Numbered from the stretch's first letter, positions 1 to 5,237 are shown. The stretch: DNA of 5,237 nucleotides from Thermodesulfobacteriaceae bacterium (GCA_012961845.1 DTYO01000033.1:1-5237); one strand, 5' to 3'. The notes: generated from the letters alone by a model not told the origin. Numbers and translations: made by a program.

Positions 1-272
1 AGGACTCCTTAAGTAGATAATGACAATTATTTCAACATATTAAGGCTATTTTTACGGTAAAATTTCACTCCGAAAGTTGAGCAATATATTTTACACTGCC
101 CAAAGTTCCGACACAGGTGAAAGCAGAGGCTCTCTGGACAGAGAAAAAGTTTTCCGTTTAGCTTGGAGAAAACTTCTTCCTGTGGTGTGGAATTTTTTTC
201 TGTTTGTCAGGCGTGGACAATTATTTCATTGGCACAGTTCGCAAAAAAGCCTACAAATCTGGTTCCTGTGAT
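1..272. other. Upstream region without a convincing gene
   Basis: All three forward frames meet a stop within the first 20 bases, so an upstream gene could end here, but no such gene can be identified. CCTTAA (7-12) and TTAAGG (40-45) are inverted and followed by a short T-run (49-53); this is at most a weak terminator because the loop is long. TCTCT (131-135) pairs with AGAGA (140-144). AAGTTTTC (147-154) pairs perfectly with GAAAACTT (168-175). The only forward reading frame of any length (77-271) starts with TTG, has no ribosome binding site and resembles nothing I recognise. The region most likely carries control sequences for the downstream sigma-54 promoter. Confidence 0.5.
204..220. 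promoter_or_regulatory. Possible upstream activator (enhancer) dyad
   Basis: TTGTC and GACAA form perfect 5-bp inverted arms around a 7-bp spacer. The centre is about 62 bp upstream of the -24 GG of the predicted sigma-54 promoter, or roughly -87 from the predicted start site. Sigma-54 promoters need a bacterial enhancer-binding protein bound upstream, and this position suits one. Short dyads are common by chance, so the assignment is inference. Other GACA half-site-like words occur at 110-113 and 137-140. Confidence 0.3.
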
Positions 273-288
273 TGGCATTTGCCTTGCA
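273..288 (+). promoter_or_regulatory. Sigma-54 (RpoN) -24/-12 promoter
   Basis: The sequence TGGCATTTGCCTTGCA matches the sigma-54 consensus TGGCAY-N5-TTGCW at every fixed position. The -24 GG is at 274-275 and the -12 GC at 286-287, with the required spacing. Transcription should begin near 299, giving a leader of about 160 nt before the PEP-CTERM gene. PEP-CTERM/exosortase organisms often encode the PrsK/PrsR two-component pair, in which PrsR is a sigma-54-dependent response regulator. The site therefore fits the gene it precedes. Confidence 0.8.
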
Positions 289-450
289 GTTAACGTGTGG
301 CGACATGACAAGAAATAAAATTGAAAAAAATGAAAAATGATGGACTTTCAGGATTCCATAAATATATAGGGGGGTGATCATCAGGAAAGTGATGAAAACA
401 ACAGAAAGGCTTCAATGGATAAAGAATGGTATCAACATTAAAATTTATAA

Positions 451-455
451 GGAGG
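451..455 (+). promoter_or_regulatory. Ribosome binding site of the PEP-CTERM gene
   Basis: GGAGG lies 5 nt before the ATG at 461. It decides the start: longer in-frame versions could begin at GTG 374 or at ATG 392 (preceded by AGGA at 383-386), but only the ATG at 461 combines a strong Shine-Dalgarno with a standard signal peptide directly at the N-terminus. Confidence 0.85.
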
Positions 456-460
456 ATAAG

Positions 461-1123
461 ATGAAAAAGTTATTGTTATTGCTGTTGACAGCTCTGTTTA
501 CCAGCATTGCATTGGCAGGTACTGCCTTGGCTATTCCCGTGGTAAATTTTTCGTTCGAAGAGCCTGCTCTGGTCGATGGGGCTTGGGTAGATGATTCTGT
601 AACCGGCTGGTCCTTTGCAACATGGAGTAATGGTGTAGTGCAGACTTATGATCCGGGTGCAGAGATCGCCGCAGTGCCTGATGGAGAAAACGTCGCGGTT
701 ATCGGAGGAGGCGGTATAATATACCAGGCTCTTAACGATGGTGTTCCAACTGGCAGTACTGAGGTAACATTGAGCGTAGATATTGGGAGAAGCGGTTATG
801 GGCTTGAGTTGTCACCGTTCAGTATAGGTGTGTATGAAGGTACCGAATTCGATGATGACAACTTGATCGCATCTTACTACAGCACGATGGATCCGGTTTC
901 CCTGGCTCCCGGAGAGTTCACCACCCTTACCCTGTCAGGTATTGCCGATATCAGCGCCCCGCTGATGATCGCTTTCTGTGCACAGGGAGTGAGAGGCCAG
1001 ACTCAGCTCCTGATTGACAACGTCCAGGTCAATACTGCTCATGCACCTGAACCGGCGACACTCCTGCTCCTTGGATCCGGTCTTGCTGGGCTGGCAGGCG
1101 TAAGGCGCAGAATGAAAAAATAG
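461..1123 (+). CDS. Secreted PEP-CTERM sorting-domain protein
   Basis: This is a 220-residue exported protein. Residues 1-24 are a classical signal peptide (MKK, a leucine-rich core, and a predicted cut after ALA). The middle (about 25-190) is an acidic, glycine-rich beta-type domain beginning PVVNFSFEEP, with later VTGWSF and PDGENVAV segments. That pattern resembles jelly-roll, carbohydrate-binding-like PEP-CTERM proteins, but I cannot name a family. The C-terminus is a textbook sorting signal: PEP at 196-198, a hydrophobic stretch ATLLLLGSGLAGLAGV, then a basic RRRMKK end. Exosortase is known to recognise this signal and process it at the inner membrane, sending the protein to the cell surface or extracellular matrix. 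Exosortase itself is not in this window. There is one cysteine in the mature region and one N-X-S sequon (NFS, residues 29-31). The gene has its own sigma-54 promoter and terminator, so it is probably monocistronic. Identification as PEP-CTERM is firm; the molecular role is unknown. Confidence 0.93.
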   Translation: MKKLLLLLLTALFTSIALAGTALAIPVVNFSFEEPALVDGAWVDDSVTGWSFATWSNGVVQTYDPGAEIAAVPDGENVAVIGGGGIIYQALNDGVPTGSTEVTLSVDIGRSGYGLELSPFSIGVYEGTEFDDDNLIASYYSTMDPVSLAPGEFTTLTLSGIADISAPLMIAFCAQGVRGQTQLLIDNVQVNTAHAPEPATLLLLGSGLAGLAGVRRRMKK

Positions 1124-1149
1124 ATATCTTTATAATACCAATTTAATGC

Positions 1150-1192
1150 AAACCTCTCGTTCCTGAATTTTCGGGGAGCGGGGGGTTTTTTT
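1150..1192 (+). terminator. Rho-independent terminator after the PEP-CTERM gene
   Basis: The left arm (1150-1164) pairs with the right arm (1174-1188) through about 15 base pairs, including several G-U pairs. The loop is 9 nt (1165-1173), and a T-run at 1186-1192 follows directly. It begins 27 nt after the stop codon and separates the PEP-CTERM transcript from the downstream genes. Confidence 0.85.
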
Positions 1193-1410
1193 GCTGTTCT
1201 CGGTTACTGGTGGTTTCAATGACGTTGTTCACCGGTAGTTAGAGAATGAAAAATTATATTGCTGGAACGTAAAGCGTCCGAACGACAGGTAACACCACAG
1301 AGCAGAGTCACCAGATTCAACCCCCCATATCAGAATATCCGGCTCGTTACATTGCTGTGCGGTGTAAAGCACATCTGTCCGGCGCTTCTGCGCCGTTTCT
1401 CCTGGCATCG

Positions 1411-1431
1411 ATGCACCTTTCAGGTGCAGCA
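1411..1431 (+). repeat. Short core copy of the intergenic repeat
   Basis: This 21-bp segment contains a 7-bp perfect hairpin, TGCACCT with AGGTGCA around TTC. Read in frame it gives MHLSGAA, which matches MHLQGAA of the segment starting at 1495 in six of seven residues. It is the third and shortest member of the repeat family in this spacer. A more diverged hairpin with TGCT...AGCA arms at 1354-1371 may be another relic. Confidence 0.4.
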
Positions 1432-1441
1432 TTAATGCGGT

Positions 1442-1615
1442 GTAACTGATCACAGGGTTCACTAAAGCCTGATTTCTGAAAATGTCTGTTCTGTATGCAT
1501 TTGCAGGGTGCTGCAGATGCAAGACGGCAGATACTCAGGCGTACTCCCTTTACTTCGATTGCCCGCCGATTCCGTCACCCATTTGGCGTGGCGGGACAGA
1601 TGCGGTCCTCTGTGA
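1442..1615 (+). repeat. Diverged intergenic repeat, copy 1
   Basis: Three blocks align in order with the copy at 1787-1937. The block from 1442 matches 15 of 17 bases (GTAAC...TCACAGGGT). The block 1504-1565 aligns without gaps to 1848-1909 at 45 of 62 bases. The block 1597-1615 matches 1919-1937 at 15 of 19. This copy carries roughly 24 extra bases before its last block, including a CCCGCC/GGCGGG stem. Its core (1497-1520) is a 10-bp stem with one G-T pair and a GGTG loop. One forward frame is open from ATG 1495 to TAA 1660-1662 (55 codons, arginine-rich) but has no ribosome binding site. Confidence 0.65.
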
Positions 1616-1634
1616 AGGCTTGCAATGCTGTTAA

Positions 1635-1653
1635 ATTTGTCATAACTTGCTTA
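1635..1653 (+). repeat. Direct repeat unit a (pairs with 1815-1833)
   Basis: ATTTGWCATAACYTGCTKA occurs here and at 1815-1833 with 16 of 19 bases identical, 180 bp apart. It follows the end of repeat copy 1 here but lies inside repeat copy 2 there, so the order of blocks is shuffled between the copies. Its function is unknown. Confidence 0.5.
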
Positions 1654-1727
1654 AAAAGATAACTTTTTGTTTTCGTTTGGTTTTTGAATCGAATAATCTG
1701 CCGGGATAATGAGTTGTAATGCAGGGT

Positions 1728-1746
1728 CTTTCATATTAAATGAAAG
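1728..1746. repeat. Perfect 7-bp inverted repeat
   Basis: CTTTCAT (1728-1734) and ATGAAAG (1740-1746) flank a 5-nt AT-rich loop. No T-run follows, so it is not a terminator on the + strand. It could be an operator-like dyad or an RNA hairpin; nothing decides between them. Confidence 0.35.
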
Positions 1747-1786
1747 TCTGTGAATGTACCGGTCAGATGAAAAATATTACGTCAAC

Positions 1787-1946
1787 GTAACAGTTCACAG
1801 GGTAAACAGTATATATTTGACATAACCTGCTGATTTGTATCTGCTTACAGGGTACAGCAGATACAAGGCGGAGGGCCTGAAGTCGCACTGCCTGTACTTC
1901 GAATGCCCGACAACACAGCATATGCTGTACTCTGTAAGCAGATATG
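1787..1946 (+). repeat. Diverged intergenic repeat, copy 2, with long terminal dyad
   Basis: This is the second copy of the repeat at 1442-1615, with a constant offset of 345 then 344 bases along the alignment. It contains a striking dyad: 1838-1859 and 1923-1944 are 22-bp inverted arms with a single mismatch, enclosing 63 bp. Inside, GGGC and GAAGT (from 1874) can pair with ACTTC and GCCC (ending at 1908), giving a nested second stem. The left arm alone can also fold with 1856-1864 as a perfect 9-bp hairpin, so alternative structures compete. It ends 10 nt before the STT3 ribosome binding site. It may be a mobile-element relic, a structured leader or a dispersed repeat; the class is not recognised. 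Confidence 0.65.
1815..1833 (+). repeat. Direct repeat unit b (pairs with 1635-1653)
   Basis: This is the second unit of the 19-bp direct repeat, located just upstream of the long dyad. It contains TTGACA (1817-1822), a perfect sigma-70 -35 hexamer. At normal spacing only TCTGCT or TATCTG is found, so a promoter here is not well supported. Confidence 0.5.
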
Positions 1947-1956
1947 CCGTAACAGC

Positions 1957-1964
1957 AAAGGAAA
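1957..1964 (+). promoter_or_regulatory. Ribosome binding site of the STT3 gene
   Basis: AAAGGAAA is the only Shine-Dalgarno-like sequence near the gene. It lies 8 nt before TTG 1973 and 11 nt before GTG 1976. An in-frame TAG at 1970-1972 excludes any earlier start. TTG is favoured slightly by spacing and GTG by codon preference; the two proteins differ by one residue. Confidence 0.6.
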
Positions 1965-1972
1965 CAGATTAG

Positions 1973-4216
1973 TTGGTGAAGAAAAGAAAACGCGGCTTGC
2001 CGGCCGGGAAGAAAGGAAGCGGGCCTGACAGCGCTTCTCACGATGCATCGAGAAACCGGGAGTATGTATCACGGCAGAGTTCCCCGGCCATCGGTTTCAG
2101 GGAAAGGCTGGAACAGCTTTCGCCTTACGGCCTGTGGATTGAAGCCGGGCTGTTGCTGATTATTCTGGCCGTGGGGCTGCTGGTCAGGCTCGAAGATTTG
2201 TCCGACTGGCGTGCCCAGCCGGACAGGGCTCTGTACCACGGTGAGCCCCTGCTAACCACTTTTGACGGCTATTTCTACCTGACCCTTGCAAGAGATCTTG
2301 CCGAGGGGACCTATACGCCTGTCGATGAAAAGCGCGCTGTCCCCGACAATCCGAAGCGCCCGTTCCCGCCCCCTCTCATTTCGGTCATTGCCGCTGGTGC
2401 CGCAAAGATCACTCCATTTTCCATGAACTGGATAGGCGCCGTTTTGCCGGCCCTATTAGGGCTTCTGCTTGCGGTTCCCCTGTATGGTCTGGGGAGGTTT
2501 TATGGAGGGCCGGTAATGGGGCTTTCCGCGGCCCTGGTGGGCCTTCTTTCCCATTACTATGTATACCGCAGCAGTCTCGGATGGTTTGATACCGACTGCA
2601 TGAACGTGACATGGGCCACCGGCGCAGCATACTGCTTCCTTAAATTCGGAGTGGAAAAAAAACGGAGGCGATACCTGTATTTCCTGGGGGGGCTCATTGC
2701 TTACGGACTCTTCCTCTGGTGGTGGGATTCCACTCCTCAGATAGTTACTATAGTGTCACTCCTCCCAATGGCTGTGGCGCTTGTTTTTTTCTATCGGCCT
2801 TCCAGGGAGGAAGGGGTTCTTTTTTTCAGTCTCCTGGGCGGGGGTGCGATTATTGTATTTTCCATACTTGGATGGGATTTGCCGCTGCGCATTCTGGATA
2901 AAGCCCTGGGTATATTCAGCTACATAGCCAAGGAGAGCGCCGGTGATTTTCCCAATACAGGACTGAGCATTTCCGAACAGGCTGTCCCGGGATTAAGTGA
3001 GATAATTTCTAAAACCACCGGCAGTGTTCCGGCTTTCATATGTGCCGGTGCGGGTATGGTGTGGTTGTTTATTCGCAAGCCGAAGGCCAGCCTTTTTCTG
3101 TCTGTCCCTCTTGCCATCGGGATCCTGTCCTTTTTTTTCGCCAAGCGATTCATGATATTTCTGGCCCCAATGACAGCCTTGGGTATCGGATATCTGATAT
3201 CGGGCATATGGGAAATGCGCGGAAAGTATATATTCTCGGCATTTGCGGCCCCGGTCCTGCTGTTATTCCTGGTCTGGCCTTCCTTTTCAAAAGACATGTC
3301 AAAGACATTCTGGCCCAAGGAGCCCCCCCATCTGGTTGCTGGCATGGACCTGGCCTCGAGAAAAACACCGCCGGATGCGGTAATCTGGGCCTGGTGGGAT
3401 CACGGATATCCCATGCAGTACTGGGCAAGGAGGGGCACCATTACCGACGGCACTTTCCATGGTCCCCAGCTTGTGGTTTATAATGGAATACCTCTGGCCA
3501 CGGATGACTACCGTCTGGCAGCCAATTTTATGCAGTTTTATGTTGCAAGGGGGAAATCAGGCCTGGGCCAGGTTTATAAAGCGCATAACAATGACAGGGG
3601 GGCAGGCCTGGCACTGGCTAAAAAGGTTCTTTCAGCAGGTCCTGAAAAGGCGGGGGAGATATTGAACACGGCCGGTCTCAGACCCCAGGGGGAATTGCAG
3701 ACGGCCGATGACTGGCTGCGTTTCTTTTTCCCTTCAGAACACAGGCCCGTATATCTTTTCCTTGACTGGCGTCTCACTGTGACAAGCTACTGGTGGTTCT
3801 GGCTCGGTTCCTGGGATGTTGACGCCAAAGATGGAATTCACCCGGTCTATCAGCCTTTTTTCGGGGTAAGGCTCAAGGGGAAGACTGCTTACAATAACGC
3901 CGGCATCAAGGTGGATCTTTCCAAGGGGCTGGCAAAGGTGGAGAAAGGGATGGTGCCTATAAGAAATGCTGTAATTAACGATGGAAATCAGGTAAAAATG
4001 CTTGATTTTAAAAGGGAAAAAGGCCTTAATTTCGAGTTGTTCGCTCCAAGCGGTTTCGCAGCCTTGGAGGACGGCCATATCGCGAATTCCGTATTCAACA
4101 AGTTGTTTCTGCGTCACGTGGGGCCGGGCAGATACTTCAGGCCGACAGCCCTTGAAACTCCTTCGTTTCAGTTATGGGAGGTTCATGGAGACACTCTGCA
4201 AACGGTTATAGAATAG
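1973..4216 (+). CDS. STT3/PglB-family oligosaccharyltransferase
   Basis: This is a 747-residue integral membrane enzyme expected to transfer a lipid-linked glycan to asparagine of exported proteins on the periplasmic side. After a basic N-terminal tail (1-50), a first membrane helix (about 52-73) leads into a large loop with DGY (Asp98). GWFDTD (Asp206, Asp208) supplies the second acidic motif. SISEQ (Glu335) followed by LSEIISKTTGS resembles the TIxE loop of Campylobacter PglB, where Glu319 helps hold the metal ion. Many hydrophobic helices run to about 436. The C-terminal soluble domain carries WWDHG (474-478), a variant of the family's WWDYG motif that contacts the +2 Ser/Thr of the sequon. 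Length is close to PglB (about 713). All key acidic residues are present, so activity is likely. The start is non-ATG. It probably forms an operon with the glycosyltransferase 98 nt downstream. The glycan and protein substrates cannot be read from sequence. Confidence 0.92.
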   Translation: MVKKRKRGLPAGKKGSGPDSASHDASRNREYVSRQSSPAIGFRERLEQLSPYGLWIEAGLLLIILAVGLLVRLEDLSDWRAQPDRALYHGEPLLTTFDGYFYLTLARDLAEGTYTPVDEKRAVPDNPKRPFPPPLISVIAAGAAKITPFSMNWIGAVLPALLGLLLAVPLYGLGRFYGGPVMGLSAALVGLLSHYYVYRSSLGWFDTDCMNVTWATGAAYCFLKFGVEKKRRRYLYFLGGLIAYGLFLWWWDSTPQIVTIVSLLPMAVALVFFYRPSREEGVLFFSLLGGGAIIVFSILGWDLPLRILDKALGIFSYIAKESAGDFPNTGLSISEQAVPGLSEIISKTTGSVPAFICAGAGMVWLFIRKPKASLFLSVPLAIGILSFFFAKRFMIFLAPMTALGIGYLISGIWEMRGKYIFSAFAAPVLLLFLVWPSFSKDMSKTFWPKEPPHLVAGMDLASRKTPPDAVIWAWWDHGYPMQYWARRGTITDGTFHGPQLVVYNGIPLATDDYRLAANFMQFYVARGKSGLGQVYKAHNNDRGAGLALAKKVLSAGPEKAGEILNTAGLRPQGELQTADDWLRFFFPSEHRPVYLFLDWRLTVTSYWWFWLGSWDVDAKDGIHPVYQPFFGVRLKGKTAYNNAGIKVDLSKGLAKVEKGMVPIRNAVINDGNQVKMLDFKREKGLNFELFAPSGFAALEDGHIANSVFNKLFLRHVGPGRYFRPTALETPSFQLWEVHGDTLQTVIE

Positions 4217-4314
4217 AAGAGAGGCATTCGTGTTGGTTCGCTCCGACAAATGGCAAATTGTTTTGTAATTTCCCTGTGTTCATTGCGATCCGATGGGAGA
4301 AGTGAGTACTAGAG
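4217..4314. other. Short intergenic gap in the glycosylation operon
   Basis: There are 98 bp between the STT3 stop and the glycosyltransferase start, with no strong hairpin or T-run terminator. TGGCAAATTGTTTTGT at 4251-4266 loosely recalls a sigma-54 site but lacks the -12 GC. Co-transcription of the two genes is the simplest reading. Confidence 0.5.
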
Positions 4315-5237
4315 ATGTTTGAGAGCAAAACCCTGGCAGTTGTCGTCCCTGCTTACAACGAGGAGCATCTAATAGGTAAGGTAATCGAAACCATGCCGGA
4401 TTTGGTGGATCACATTGTTGTAATAGATGACTGCAGCACGGATCGTACTGCAGAGATCGCTCAGGGATACCGGCAAAAAGATACCAGGGTGGCGCTTCTC
4501 TGCCACCGGTCAAACCAGGGAGTAGGCGCCGCCATTGTTACTGGTTACAAATGGGCGCGGGACAGGAAGATAGACGTAACCGTGGTCATGGCTGGCGATG
4601 CCCAGATGGATCCAGCGGATCTTCCTGATATTGTTGCTCCTGTGGCCCGGGATGAGGCGGATTATACCAAGGGCAACAGGCTGTTTCACGGGGAAGCCTG
4701 GAAGGTGATGCCGAAGTACAGATATCTTGGCAATTCCTTTCTGTCGCTCCTGACCAAGATCGCATCGGGCTACTGGCATATTGCGGATTCGCAAACCGGC
4801 TACACGGCGATTTCCCTGAAGGCACTGGAGATCCTGGATCTTGACGGCATTTACAAGAGTTACGGGATGCCCAATGACCTGTTGATACGTCTGAACACTT
4901 GCAACCTCCGGGTCAGGGATGTTCCCATACGCCCTGTATATGATATAGGTGAAAAATCCGGAATCAGGCTGAGAAGGGTTTTGTTTACCATACCGTGGCT
5001 GCTCCTCAAGGGTTTTTTCAGGCGGATGTTTTTTAAATACGTGGTGAAAGATTTTCACCCCCTGGTTTTTTTCTACCTCATGGGTCTTACGCTGACACCC
5101 GCCGGCATGGCCTTTGGAATCTATCTGGTCTGGCATCGTCTTTTTGCAGGTCCTGTAGCTGAAACCAGCGCCCTTTTTGCCATGTTCCTCTACGTTTCAG
5201 GGCTTCAGTCGCTTTTTTTCGCCATGTGGTTCGATAT
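4315..5237 (+). CDS. Family 2 glycosyltransferase, polyprenyl-phosphate sugar synthase type (3' end outside window)
   Basis: The reading frame opens with ATG 4315 and stays open for 307 codons to the window edge, so the C-terminus is missing. An in-frame TGA at 4303-4305 rules out a longer N-terminus. The Shine-Dalgarno is weak: GGGAG at 4295-4299 lies 15 nt away. The GT-A fold is clear: VVVPAYNEE (9-17), VIDDCSTDRT (36-45), SNQGVGAA (66-73), and VMAGDAQMDP (91-100), whose GDAQMDP is the metal/nucleotide-sugar DxD-like site. TKGNRL, DSQTGYTAI and PNDLLIRL follow, typical of the dolichyl-phosphate mannose/glucose synthase-like branch of GT2. The C-terminal part has two hydrophobic segments (about 244-272 and 283 to the edge), so it is membrane-anchored with the catalytic domain in the cytoplasm. 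It should move a sugar from a nucleotide sugar to a polyprenyl carrier or lipid-linked glycan. Its position after STT3 points to glycan supply. The sugar is unknown. Confidence 0.9.
   Translation, partial: MFESKTLAVVVPAYNEEHLIGKVIETMPDLVDHIVVIDDCSTDRTAEIAQGYRQKDTRVALLCHRSNQGVGAAIVTGYKWARDRKIDVTVVMAGDAQMDPADLPDIVAPVARDEADYTKGNRLFHGEAWKVMPKYRYLGNSFLSLLTKIASGYWHIADSQTGYTAISLKALEILDLDGIYKSYGMPNDLLIRLNTCNLRVRDVPIRPVYDIGEKSGIRLRRVLFTIPWLLLKGFFRRMFFKYVVKDFHPLVFFYLMGLTLTPAGMAFGIYLVWHRLFAGPVAETSALFAMFLYVSGLQSLFFAMWFD

Larger units (their letters stand above)
1193..1972. other. Hairpin- and repeat-rich intergenic region
   Basis: About 780 bp hold no convincing gene in either direction. Many short perfect or near-perfect hairpins occur: 1205-1212 with 1230-1237; 1380-1385 with 1390-1395; 1412-1418 with 1422-1428; 1497-1506 with 1511-1520; 1562-1567 with 1590-1595; 1728-1734 with 1740-1746; 1777-1781 with 1786-1790; and 1837-1845 with 1856-1864. 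Two diverged repeat copies and a direct repeat lie inside and are listed separately. No sigma-70 promoter for the STT3 gene stands out. Candidates are TTGAAT at 1684 with GATAAT at 1705 (15-bp spacer), and a perfect TTGACA at 1817 without a good -10. Confidence 0.7.

Noticed and set aside
231..244. Second sigma-54-like sequence TGGCACAGTTCGCA
   Set aside because: The -24 and -12 elements are two bases too close for sigma-54, and the perfect site lies 40 bp downstream.
77..271. Forward reading frame of 64 codons upstream of the sigma-54 promoter
   Set aside because: It has a TTG start, no Shine-Dalgarno, low-complexity W/F-rich composition at the end and overlap with dyads; it resembles no family I know.
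1229..1522. Minus-strand reading frame of 97 codons in the spacer
   Set aside because: It lies across the inverted repeats and hairpins, has no clear ribosome binding site and no recognisable domain; it is probably a by-product of the repeat sequence.
1684..1710. Sigma-70 promoter TTGAAT...GATAAT for the STT3 gene
   Set aside because: The spacer is only 15 bp and the -35 is imperfect; it is kept only as a candidate within the spacer description.
1442..1946. Integron attC sites or a CRISPR array
   Set aside because: There are no proper RYYYAAC/GTTRRRY core-site pairs bounding the dyads, and the repeats are few, long and diverged with no regular spacers.
1763..2072. Two overlapping minus-strand frames covering repeat copy 2 and the start of the STT3 gene
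   Set aside because: They overlap the real STT3 N-terminus and the dyad, and show no family features.
4510..5136. Minus-strand reading frame of 208 codons
   Set aside because: It is antisense to the GT2 gene, whose forward translation contains all expected motifs; the minus frame is a shadow.

Overview
The window looks like a chromosomal segment of a Gram-negative bacterium that has an exosortase (PEP-CTERM) surface-protein sorting system and a bacterial oligosaccharyltransferase. The combination of a PEP-CTERM protein, a sigma-54 promoter and an STT3/PglB-type enzyme, with mid-range GC in the genes, best fits a Desulfobacterota/deltaproteobacterial or similar environmental lineage. This placement is inference; the window holds no phylogenetic marker.

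Layout, all genes on the + strand. Positions 1-272 hold no convincing gene but contain several short dyads. A near-perfect sigma-54 (RpoN) -24/-12 promoter lies at 273-288. It precedes a leader of about 160 nt and a 220-residue secreted PEP-CTERM protein (461-1123), which is closed by a rho-independent terminator (1150-1192). Next comes about 780 bp without a convincing gene (1193-1972). It is full of hairpins and contains two diverged copies of a repeat of roughly 160-175 bp, plus a shorter related core. The second copy ends 10 nt before the ribosome binding site of an STT3-family oligosaccharyltransferase (1973-4216; TTG or GTG start). After a 98-nt gap, a family 2 glycosyltransferase of the polyprenyl-phosphate sugar synthase type starts at 4315 and runs off the right edge of the window. 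It is open, in frame and otherwise intact.

The last two genes form a natural pair. The GT2 enzyme would act on the cytoplasmic face of the inner membrane, making a polyprenyl-linked sugar or contributing to a lipid-linked glycan. The STT3 enzyme would transfer a lipid-linked glycan to asparagines of exported proteins on the periplasmic face. The STT3 protein keeps the acidic metal-site residues (DGY, DTD), a TIxE-like SISE segment and a WWDHG version of the WWDYG motif, so it should be active. The PEP-CTERM protein is an exported, surface-bound protein made under a separate, probably activator-dependent promoter. Whether it is a glycosylation substrate is open; it has one N-X-S sequon just after the signal peptide.

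The least explained part is the repeat-rich spacer. Its core hairpins occur three times and read as a related peptide in one frame (MHLSGAA / MHLQGAAD / ICLQGTAD). This suggests a dispersed element or a decayed short coding repeat placed directly upstream of the glycosylation genes.
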